From assembly GCF_014805625.2 (NCBI RefSeq), contig NW_023998417.1, forward strand, positions 8,742,343-8,806,342: a DNA stretch of 64,000 nucleotides, read 5' to 3'. The position numbers were made by a program, and so were the translations under genes. The number at the start of each line of letters is the position of its first letter. Positions within the stretch are counted from its first letter, which is position 1. Below the pieces are notes generated by a model, which was not told the origin of the DNA, searched no databases, and saw only the letters and a program-made list of their open reading frames with translations. This stretch comes from Glossina fuscipes. Lineage: Eukaryota; Arthropoda; Insecta; Diptera; Glossinidae. Below, one piece after another: positions 25,201 to 37,750 of the stretch.

Positions 25201-28200
25201 AAATACATTCTTGAAACATTATTTCTCTTAACACTAATGATGCTTTTAAGGTAAAGCAATAACCAATTAAAATGTTATAGTCGGACAAGGACGACTAATA
25301 AATAGCCTGCACTATGTCATCCGGAGCTAGTCTAAGAATTCGATATAAAGAGATATTTTCTCTAAGAAGCCTTTCGTATGGTCGCATTGCATTTAAATTT
25401 TTCAGTTTCATTTAGCGTCGTAACGAGTATTTCAAAATAGGGCTCCATATGAGCAATGGCGTGGTTCGATCTAATACATTTTATAATGAATCTTTCTTGA
25501 GCATGTGAATGTGTGAATGCATCAAATATCATTAATACGTCTCGAAAGTTATCACTTGTGGCTCTCACATAAGCATTGTTTCGAGAGACAACAGACATTC
25601 AACAAAAGTTTCTAAATTCATTGTTAACCAAAAAAAAAAAAAAAATGTTGCATTAAGTTGTTTTGGATGTTGCATACGCCCGTAAGCGTTTTATATGCCG
25701 TTGCCGCATATAGTGTAGGGATACAATAATCTCATCTTCTTCTTCTCGTATCCAATTATTTTGCTATCGGTAATAAATTTTAAAAGCATTTACATGCTTT
25801 TGAAGTAATATTTTCCGTAAATATTACAAAATAAGATAAATGCCTTCTATGACGAAGATAAGTGAGCTGAAAATTGAACCTTTTACATAAATTTGTTGCA
25901 GGATTATGTAAAGTTATTGATGTAACTGCTTAATGTACATTATTCACGGTGAATTCGTAAATGGATTTTCTTTCAAAGGTTCAAATTTGTATCGTTCGGT
26001 GGGTGTTGCTTATCAACATACAGAACCGACAATTTTATTATTTTTTTTTTTTTTCTTTTTTCTTATGCGCACATACAGCAGTGGTTTATATTTTTAAAAC
26101 CAAAAATTATATTCATTTTAAAAATGAAACAACTTTAAGATGTGACAGGATATGAAAAAAGTTTGTTCGTCGTTATTATAGGAGAGAAACTTATCTCTAT
26201 ATAAAAATCACTTTCATAACTGTTTTTTTATGGTAATCATTGCGAAGGATTGACTGAAAAATTCTTTCAAATATTTTTTATTCAGTGCATCATACATGTC
26301 TATGTGTGGACGCATAAGTGTACTGCTCCTGTTTGAGTCGAAATAAAAAATTGACAAATTATTTTCCATTAACAATTTCAGTTACAATTTGCTTTTTAAA
26401 AGTTATCCCCTCTCCTGTTGAGAGCAACAGACTCTTTCTAACTAATCAAATAGGATTTCTATTATCAGAAATTCGATCTGCGTAGTCAATTTAATTCTGA
26501 ACCTACACATAATATCATATCTTGAAATTCCTTTATAAAAACTTGGGGACTTCTTTGTTCCTCGAAAATTAGATCTATGCTTCAATACCAATTTAAATCG
26601 CACAATAAAGCGAAGCTTGAAATTATTTTTATACATGTTTAAGATTAATAGTCAAGACGTGGACCTGTAGATATGCATGCATATGAAATGCAAATAAGAC
26701 GTGAAGTAATTTGCTCTACGTTTTCCATGTATTGAAAGGAAAGCAAGTACTAGTGCGGTTCATACGTCATGTGTGACATAACCCTTAGAAATTTTCCTAG
26801 ATCGTCCCAAGATAATCTTTAGATATCGAGAGATATGTAGCTTTTATCATTTTATGAAGAAAATTTAAATGCTGCATTAACGGTTCCAAGAATCGAATCT
26901 GGATCCTTCGGTTGAATGCCATATGTCTTAACCACTAGGCTAACCCCTAAGAGAAGAAAAGTTGTGGGTAATTTTGTTGTGCTAACCACAATGGACCGAC
27001 TTTACGCCACCATTATGGTTTGGGGTTTACAAACAATCATTTAATTTTTAATAGTTAGAAGAGTAAAAGAACGGTTGAATTTATTGGTTCAAAGGATGCT
27101 TTAAAAGCATGGTAATGGAAAAAAAATTTAGAAATAAATCATCACATTGGTCTTTGGCGACCGGTAATAAAAGCTGCTTGCGCCGTTCCTTGCAACCAGG
27201 ATCTTAAAGAAGAACGTGAAGCCTTACATATACCGCAATTAGGTGCCACTGTACTATCAATCAGTTCGATTTAAAACCACATACGACAATGACTGCAGCT
27301 GCAATTTCTAGAACTTTTAAAAAGACAAAAAACGACGCAATGTGGCAACAAGATATCGCGAATCTTCGAAATCTAGTCCAATGTATAGCAAAACTAGTTT
27401 AGGTAATGTTAGCAGCACTAACCTGCAATGTGTGCTAGCTTTCCTATCAGCAGGTTTCAATCGCTGACTTATCGTCTATTCGAACAGGGCTTTTCTTTTT
27501 AAGACAATCACCAAAAAATGGGTTCCTTTAAATAGATAATCTCAAAAGAAGAAGATTATTGTTTCTTCGTGAAATGCGCACAGGAGAATAAGCAATAGTT
27601 TGAACTAAACCTGTCTTGTCATTTTTTGTTCATAATATGCATTAAAGTTTTTTAAAAAAAAATCAGCAGAAACTTATTCACGCTCCCAGTACAATGCGAA
27701 ATTCATGAGGTCAATGCCAGTTACTAGGAAAATGATAAATTAATTGCATTAAATTAAAAAAAAACAAACTCATTTTCTGTCTCTCCCTATTACAGTGACA
27801 ACTTTTCCTCAACAACCTTGACCTGAATAACTGCTAACCATATGTATAAATAAATATAAATATAAATACAGCATCACTTGGCCTTTATACAATTAACAAA
27901 ACTCCCATTACACTGACTTCGAAAGCATATATAGCTTTTCTATCTCCCACTGATTTTTTTTGTTTTAATTCAATTTTTATACTCATCAGCGAAGGACGGG
28001 AGGTATATTCATTTTGCCGAAATGCTTGCGACACCGAGAAGAAAGCTTTCTGAGACCTAATAAAGTGCATGTATTCTTGGCAAGCATTAAATTCTGAAGT
28101 AATTTAAGCATGTCTGTCTGTCCGTCCACGTAGAGTCTTTTGTATACATTCTTCTGATCGCAAAAATGCAGTAATCGGCCAGTTTTTTGCTAGTTACTCG

Positions 28201-30245
28201 TAAGTTAAACGATGCGAGAATGTCGCGAAAACTATTCTCTATATTCCTCATGTGATGATATATTAAAAATGTGTATAAAAATGTGTTAATTGTAAAAAAA
28301 AATGGACCCCATAACGTAGCGGAGTCAAATTCTCTTAGGAGTGTAATTAATTGTGTATCCAGTATAAGGACTTGGAAAGTAAGATATAATAAAGTGAAAG
28401 GAGATTAATTTTTTCTTCACAATCCCATCGATATGGGCACCAAGCAAAATGGGGCTTGCACAGTAGATAAAGAAAGCTATTGTGGACACACGATATCAAC
28501 ATCAAAAAAAATAGAAAAAATTTTCCTTGCCCACGCAATATTATATCGAGTATGGAAAATAAATTTTTTTCCGTTTTTTTTTTTTTTTTTTTTCCTAGAA
28601 TAACAGTGACGAGTATAAAAAATTCGATTGCAGATGAATATAATTTTTTTACTTGCTAATTAATTCATATGCACCTGTATTGCATTTTCCTGTAATTTTT
28701 CGCAAAAAATATAAAAATTAAAACTTTAATTGGAAATGTTTTCAAAGTAAATCAACTTTCACTGGCGACACCGACTTTAATGTTATAATTATGGCATACA
28801 GTACTACTTAATGTTATTCCACTATTGCATTTATAAGGAAAAATAAAAGTTGACTCCATCACAAAAAAAAAAAAAAAATGAAAGAAATATATGAAGTAGT
28901 AGTGCAGAGTGCTTTTTGACATTTTTTTTGCTCAAAAGTCGATTTAATATCGTTTTCTACGTAATTACTATAAAATGCATTAAAAGTTCATAGCAAATAA
29001 TTAGAGCAGAAGTGGGTGGTTAAATGTGTGAACGCGTATGTGCCGACTTATAATTCATAATGCAATATAATCTATAACGCATTCCATGAACTCTGTATGA
29101 AAGTAAATTTTGGTTATTGTTGTTGTTATTGTTTTTGTTGTTTTCTTTTCTTTTTTTTTTCATTACAAAAGATTTAAAACTCCTTTCTTTCCATTGTCTT
29201 TCAACTCAACTCAAAATGTAATCATTTTGTTTCCATTTATTTATTTCAAATTTATTATTAAAGGTGCTTTGCCATTAGTGACCGCCACGACATTTTGTTT
29301 TACGTACAAATGGAAATGGTTAATAATAGCATCATATTGCCTTATGTCACTTTGGGGCCTTTATAAGGTAACTATATAAAGTTTGAAGAGTAATATATGC
29401 ATAAATGTATATAACTTTAGCAATAATAAATAGTACGACCAAGCGTATGAGTACTATTTTCAAATTTATTTCTTTGTAATATTTCAAATAATTTTTCTTT
29501 TTTTTTTTTTTTTTGAATTTTAAATATCTTATATAAAAAAGTAATTCATTGTTTTTTTTCCTGTGTTGTGTGTGTGTGTGTGTTTTTTTTTTTGTTTTTA
29601 TTTAGGCCCTAACTGCCAGTTCGCCGTGGCAGCGTCGTTTATGTTTTGCTTTGCCCTTTACCATGCGATCGATTTTAACATTTTTGCGCACATTAGGCGT
29701 AGTGGGTGGCAACGATGTCGCATTGCCTCATGTTTACCTACAGGTAAGTGATTTTTTTAATAATTTGTTATTATCAGGATACTTTGTTTTTGTGTTATTT
29801 GTTTTAAATTTCTATCATTTGGCTCTCTTTCAACTCTACTAAACGTTAACGAACATAAATTCAAATAAATATGAATATATATATATAAAAAAGAGTTTTA
29901 GCAAAGGCGACCGACCATTCGTACAATTCTTCATTTATTCTCATGGCGTAATAAGAAAACTTATATCTTATCTCTATGTAGAAACTTGATTTTCTTGGAT
30001 GCATTTATACAAGGGGAACGCCTAAGGTGTGAACCGAATTCACGTTTAGTTTTCCTGTCAAGAATCTTAATATGATCTAAACTATATCAAGCCATGCAAT
30101 AAGTTACTAAGTTCTTAATGTAATCGTATAATAAATATTAATAAATATAAAAATAATTTATTATTATAACTTATTTATTTCTTTTATATTATTATAAAAT
30201 CTTTTATGTTATTTTTATCATAACTTTATTTATGATTATTATTAT

Positions 30246-30280
<35 letters not shown>

Positions 30281-32296
30281 GTAACTTATGATATGAATTT
30301 ATTATAAGAACTTATGTACACTTATGATATGAGCTTTGTTATTACAATTTCTCCTAATTACGATTATTGTATTTATTTTGTAACTTATTCTCCTCCTATT
30401 ACAGCTTATTATGTATATAACATATTACGAGGTATCTACATATATGAAGACTAACTTTCCGTGATCCCCGTGAATCTTTACATACAGTGAGATCTAATAA
30501 TTAGAACAATGTTGTCCAAATTTGATGCAACTAATTTTTATGGTAAATTGTCATTGAAGACCGTCTCTCACCATAAAATATTTAACAATAGACCTTTTAC
30601 CATATAAGGGCTTACTTTTCGTAGAAACGGTCATAGGGAAAGGGATACCTTGACTTGGTCTATTCCATCTAAACTTCTGAGATCAAGTTAGAATAGCAAA
30701 GTATTATTAGTCAGCAAATTTGTAAAAATTGCAAATTTTTTCCTTATATCCGATTGCTTAAAATGAGGAAAATGTTCGCAAAAAGAAACTGATATCTGCA
30801 GATTGAACAGAAATATGCATGAGAAGGCACTAGCCAGACAAGCCTAAAGATAGACATGCAAGCGTAAGTAAATAAGAAGAAGTAAACGCTTATGGATGTT
30901 ACATTCATCCGCACCAGCTTATTATAGCTTGCAGTAAAAAAGGGGCGTAGTGTGTAATAATATCAATATTGTTGGTTCTTTCGTTTTATCAAAATATTCA
31001 AATACTTATGTCAACAAGAATAAACATGCGATAGAATGACACGTCAAGAGCAATTCGTGCTGATTTTATTGATTTAACTGAGAAATTTAAATTGCAGATA
31101 GTAAGGAAATAGAGTTCGCATTGTTGAAGGTAATTAAATAGAAAAAATTAAATTTTTAAATATAATTATGAATGCCATGAATTATGTCCTTGAGTGTACA
31201 AATGCAAAATACACAAATATGCACCGAAAATTTTGCAAAGTATTCGAGTAGAATGTCGAAAAGAAAACATTGAGTCTTTTCCGTATAAATTAGTGCTCGG
31301 TATACCGGTATAATTTCAGATCAATAATTCTGAATTCGTGAAGTCAAAAGCCAAAGGGCAGTAGATAGATGCAACGCGCTCTACCGAACTTTCTGAAGAA
31401 TTTTACCATATTTCATATTATTCTGACAATGGCGGGAATGATAAATAAAAAAATTTTCCCTTTCATAGAGAAGACTCGTCGTCCAGGGCCTTCCAAAAAC
31501 TACAACTATATGAACTTTAACAATTTGGTTATCGCTAACCGCAAAACCAACACGAGTGGCATTTAAGAAAACAGCAAAAAAAAGTCGGAAATTTATCAAA
31601 ACTTAGATTGTACCGCGAAGTCATAAAGTAGTGCTTGAATAAAATTAAAGTTAGGTGAATACAAATGAAAACCCGAAAGTGGGCCACAGACCATCATTAA
31701 ATTAGCGTTGACACTTCGCTTAGTGCAGTTATGCACATAAGTCGTCGAAAATCGGAACAAGTCGAACCGTTCATGCTTGGACCAAAATAAATCGGTTTCC
31801 CTAATTTCATCAAAATATCTTAAAAATTACGACCCGTGGGTTTGGGCACATGATACGGAACAGAGGCATAGATGAATGACCAAGTTTAGAACAGTATATT
31901 AATAAGTAGGCCTATCTCAAGTCCTACTGCGTGTTGTACATATCCACACACAAACTTAATGCAACCTTGCATAACAAGTCGTGTTGGATATAAACAAAGC
32001 GTAAAAAAAGTTAGAGAACGTTTCCCTAACTGCATTTCCTCAAGTTGCTGATTTCGACTGCGCTAAACTTCTAGGGTAGAATTAATTCAAAGTAAAAAGC
32101 CATAATTTTTTATAATCGATTACAGTTTACTTGAACAACAACAGCGAATCATCTATAACAGATTGCATTACTAAACACCAACGGATGTTGTCGTATATAT
32201 TATATATACAGGTATAATCACGAGGAGTCTGATTTTAAATATTAACATTATCATCGTGGATGTATAAAACGTGCAGAGTTTTTTGTTTTTAAGACT

Positions 32297-32327
<31 letters not shown>

Positions 32328-35300
32328 GATTCAGGTGGTGTAGGTAAATATCGGTGGAATTTTCTACTTTGACCACCATAGAGTCTCAAATCTGATCATT
32401 ATTCGATAGTCCGTTTATGCTTTCATATCAAATTTTAAAATTATGGCAAAAATAGTTCCGAAAAACCGAATTTGCATTTGTTTAGCTTGTTCGGAAAATA
32501 TTTTCATATCGATTCATAAGATGTCCTCGAAAATATCTTACATTTCTTAAATTTAGATGAAGTAAGCTTCCAAATATAATCACACCTTTATCGTAACTAA
32601 CTAACAAGCCTTTGTTATGTCATCATGCAGAGCTCCGTTAACGGAGTTCATAAATGACTTTGTTGATCATCAAAACTTTAATATCTCGTATTAGAGAGCT
32701 ACAATATAATCAACAAAATAATTTTTAAATTTCGAATTTCTTTTCCCATTATCAGTTTTGCATACATTTTCACGCCTACCATTTACTCCAACACATTTGC
32801 ATAGAAATTTAATTTTCTATAATTTTTTCCGTTTTCCGTTTTCCGTGATTTCGAGAACTTCAATAGGAAAACACAGATGATCGGATAATAAAATCTCAAA
32901 ATTTTATGCTCTTTTATGGTCATTTCTGTGGATTTTTATTATAAGCGAAATAAGAAAACTTGTTAGTTTAAATGTCACAGAATTTTTTTTCCCAACATCC
33001 TCCTAAGTAGCAATTCCAAGAATTATTACCAAAGTAAACAACGACAACACCTTCTCTGCCTGTCTGCCTGCTATTAAATTTAATACATTGATGAGCCGCC
33101 GAGGAGGTAGGGAAAAATGTTGATAAACTCAGCATAAAACTTTTGCACTAATGCTCTAAAAAGGAACCGCCCACAATTTAGCTTAACTCAAGTAACTTTA
33201 AATGCTTAGAAAACAATTTTCTATATATAGAAAATTTTGTTACTTTACTAAAAGGGAAAGTAAGCGGAAAAGAAATTAATTGAATCTTGGTGTCCTTTCA
33301 TTAGCTTAAGGCTATACAACATTCTCGGCGAAATCTTTTTTTCATTTTATTGAAGGATGTTGCTCTAAGAAAGTTCAACCAATGTGTATCTATCTATCTA
33401 TCTATCTATCAAACTGTCAACAACTTTTTGTGTTAAAAAGCATTTAAAAACTACATATCTAGAGAAAATAAGTTGATATCGCACATAGCAAGCAAGAAAT
33501 TTATTTTTAACCCCAAATGGATGATTTTAAACATTAAGCAACATTTAAAGTTTATAAGTTTACGGAAATTGTTAGAAAAAGTATCGGACGGTTAGAAAAG
33601 TACAATGAACATTCCACCTGTAAAGCAAGGTTAAGTCTGGTAATAGACGAACATTACGAGTTTTATGTCAAATAATATGCATTAGGGGACAGAATTTTTT
33701 TCTCTGCCCGATCGAGACAAAAATAAGCTTTTATTGCATCGTATCGTAACTGGCGATGAAAAGTCGATCCGTTCCGAACGGAAAAATATATGGACAAATT
33801 TAGGCGTATCGTCCTTCGTCGTCGACTGCGAGAAGGAATTGTTTTGTGGCGGGAAGACGTTTTCCTGTGTGCGATGGAATAAAAAGAGTGTAGCCGGTTG
33901 GCAGTTATTAAAGTCTGATGAAACGGTTAATATCAAACGCTAGCTAGACGAACCGAATAATCACAGTCACATTTTTTATGTGGCATCCATGGGTACGGCC
34001 CTTCGGGGAGTATTTACGGTGGTTGTGGTTTTCACTCATTCCAAGCCAAAGTGGAACAAGTCGTGGTGCGGATAGGCCTCAAAACTGACCAGAGTCATAC
34101 ACAATAAACAATCTGGACTCTGATGCTGTTTAGGGCCCCAATTTATAGGGATTGCCTAACTCGCCAAGGGGCGTGGGCTACGCTTAAATAACCCGCGTGG
34201 CTTGGGCCACCGTGGGGTTAAGCCGTCAAGGCAGATACCCACGTAAAACCCACGTCGCATCCGTCTATCTGTCTATAGGCAACACGTAGCTCTCACGCAC
34301 TCTACTAATGAGTGCTAGCCCATGCGACTTGCTCCACGTACTCGATCTCGCTTGATAACCAATTGTTTGCTGAGCAGCGCTTCGCCTCTTACGAATATGT
34401 ACCAAAATTGTTCAAAAGAGCCACTGTCTTGAGTCAAAATTTTTGTTTCATACTTATGTACAGGGGCATCTCAAGAACAGAAAGTCCACAATCTATCCAA
34501 TAAAGGCAAAATAAGTAAATGTTATAAAAATGTGGGATAAATAATAGACCAAATCGTCGCGCCAATAGGAGCAACACCAAGTTAACAATGCAGGTGTGAG
34601 ATTTAAATTAGAAAATAGGTACGCAAATTGAGAGGTTTCACGGGTAACCGAAGAATCAAAAGTAATAAAAATTTTTAAGATTAGACCAATATGCAAAGCC
34701 TTTCCAATCTTTCTATGTCGTTCGGTGTTTTAAAAATTAAAGAATGCGTGGATGAATTGACGTGATTCGTCAACCTGCCTACGCAATGTAAAGGAAAGCA
34801 TTAAATACGATCTTTAGTTTACGGAATCGCAAGGTCATCATGAATAATTTTACTGGAAAACATGCACAAGGCGTTAATAATTCGACGACAAGTCTAAGCT
34901 GAGATTAAGATTTTTATAGTATTTCAATATTTCATTCACTGTTCACTGTTCACCATAATTGTGTGCCATACGTGTGAATGGGTGCAGTAAACCTTATAAA
35001 ATCAAAAAAAAAAAGGTAAAGGGACAGCAGATTAATAGTCATATTACTCTTCTTCTTTTTATTTCAATTTAGATAAACCTAACTTTATAAAACGAATTAT
35101 TTTTAAATGATTTATAGAAAAAAAAAAAGAAAAAAAAGGCTCACAACCACGCAAATATATTTAGCTGACAGCTAACCTTTTAGCACGTAATGCATTGAAA
35201 AATCAGATATAAGCGATTTTTACATTTCATTCGAATGTATTTTTAATGCAATTACAAAAGCGAAAATCATTTGTCAAATCAATTATGTGCTGTTAAGCGG

Positions 35301-37260
35301 TTATATCAATTTGGACTGTCAAACCTGAAAACATAATTGCAATGCATTTGCATGGAAAGGTATTTGCAAAAAAACAAAAAATCCTGGTATGCTTTAAATC
35401 TCATGCAATGCATTTAAGTAGACAAACATTTCAAATACTTTTTATTTTACATTCCACCGCCACGCACTCATCGCCTTTATGTAATACATTAAGAGTGACT
35501 TGAGTAAATTTGAATATGTTGAGGCTAATCAAATAATAATCCAAGTTTGTCAGTTCACTTCTCCATCAACGGATCTTGAATACTAAGCCCCGATGCCTCA
35601 ATAAATAAATAAATAAAAGTACGCACCATGAAAACCGCTTGTGACTTGCTTTTCCCAACACCTTGCACAGCCATAAACGAAAATGTAATAACCTCGTGCT
35701 TAAAGAGCTTTCAGGCAAAGCAACTTTTTTTTTTTTTTTCTTATGAAGAATTTTATATTTTTGTCTTCAGGGCAAAGCAATAAAGCGTTTATACTCAACA
35801 TTGTCTGAATTTTTTATGTCCACTGCAAAGTCCCATTACATTCAAAGCATTTTCCTCTATAGCAATTTGTACCAACAAAAATCTTTGTCTTCTCCTTTTG
35901 TTTTTATAGCTTTTCCATAACCTATTAAACGGTCTCTTGATTGGCTGTAAAATTTCATTAAGAAGAGATATAAGGCAGATTTAAAGTTTCACAATTCCGA
36001 AAGGAAGGAAGGAAATGTGTTACGGCTCTCTCTCTGCACCGACTTTCCCATTTTTCAAACTTAACATACCGACAATAACTGTGGTTTTAAATAATGTTTT
36101 GAGACTTTAATCGTGACATCCGACACACCAGACAGTGAACGTCATATAGGTAGTTGGCAGATCTAGTCAAAAGAATATAGACATCTAACGGTATTTCCAA
36201 TGAAAATTTCTCTTCATTAGAAATGTGTGTAAATCTTATATACCTTCTGTGATGGGCATAGGGCCTAACTTAAAATACATGAAGGCATCTGAATCTGATC
36301 CAAGTTAATACCGTAGAACAAATTAATCAACCAACTGTATAATGTTATTTATCGCTAAAAATATTTCTTTTTTAAGTATTTATACGAATTCATAGCAAGC
36401 AAAGATGAGGTAAAACAGATTGAAGATCTCGTAAAGAATCTTCCACTATATGATTCTATACATTCATAGATCGGCAAAATTTAATACTTTCGACAAGCAA
36501 AATTTGAAATTATTGTTCACATATGAACTATGTTGCGAAAGACGCTTTCCTACCAACTGCATTTTAAATGAGTGGAAAGGGATACCTTTTTAAATATTTT
36601 GGTGAGATATTGATTCTATCAAAATGTTTGCATGCAGCATCTAGAAACCACCCCCGATAAAGTCCAACTCTAAATTGACGTAAGCTTATTCATCGATATG
36701 TCTATATGTCCGTTTACCGTTTGCAGTAAACAAGAGTGAAGCTAACGCCTTCAAATTTTTTGAAAACATTTGAGGTAAGCAAGCTTTCATTGAAAATCAG
36801 TCAAAGGACAGGTCCAGAGTAAAACATATACTGAGAACAACTACGATCACTCGCTCCGTCGGGGGGGATATGTAAGATTCGATCAAAGCTGAACGCCATT
36901 TTTTTCATTTCTCAGCAAGAGTTTAAGAGTAATTCTAACATTCTAAATGCCTGTCCAAATTCAGTCTTCCAAAAAGCCAATCTAAGTAAATAACAAACCC
37001 CTTTCCAGTAATATAAGCTCTAGTGTAAGACAATAATGATGGTTTGTAAATTCCAAGTTGTTTCCCTGAATTATAACAATCAATATTGAAGGATATCTAA
37101 GAAATGCACTGCACTAATTATCCCAAAATTCTTTTTCCTGGTTTCTCTTTTTGCTCTCTTCGCAGGAAGTGCTTAAGGAATTAGTTTAATTAGTGGTAGA
37201 TTTATTAAAGCGCATAAAACATTCCCGACAGACTAAAGCATGGATTGACATGGATAATGG

Positions 37261-37304
<44 letters not shown>

Positions 37305-37712
37305 GTGATGATTGTGAAGATGGATATTATCCGGAACATCCGGACTGCCAATGCAAATAGAAATTATAAAAAATTATTTTATGCGACAAAAGTTTTTTCT
37401 TTCATTTTTAAAGTTTCGCATAAAGATTATTGCGTACAAAAGTGTAAACAAGTAATATTAATGAAATCTTAACAATTCGTTTACATAGGATATAACCCCG
37501 TTTCAGTGTACAAATCATAAGACTTTTTATATTTTTTGCATATATTTATTATTTAAAAAGAAAACATACGCAAAAAAAAAGTCTGTGGGAGTACGTATAC
37601 GTTTTATTTATAACAGCTATTGTAGATAAGAATATGAATGAGTACCTGAAAGTAGGTTCATGCACACAATAATGTCGTTAAGTGCACACGAATAATATGT
37701 GGCTTACGTATT

Positions 37713-37750
<38 letters not shown>

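Larger units (their letters stand above)
22260..29250. other. Remainder of the large PAQR4 intron
   Basis: No further gene is supported. It carries a mariner remnant (about 23450-23740), two tRNA-like fragments (24243-24316 and 26881-26948), a degenerate dispersed repeat around 27950-28150, and several A and T runs. Confidence 0.6.

Noticed and set aside
24243..26948. Functional tRNA genes
   Set aside because: Promoter boxes are good but anticodon and acceptor stems do not pair well; tRNA-derived repeats fit better.
37245..37472. ORF with a run of Met residues
   Set aside because: It is a GAT/ATG trinucleotide microsatellite read in one frame.
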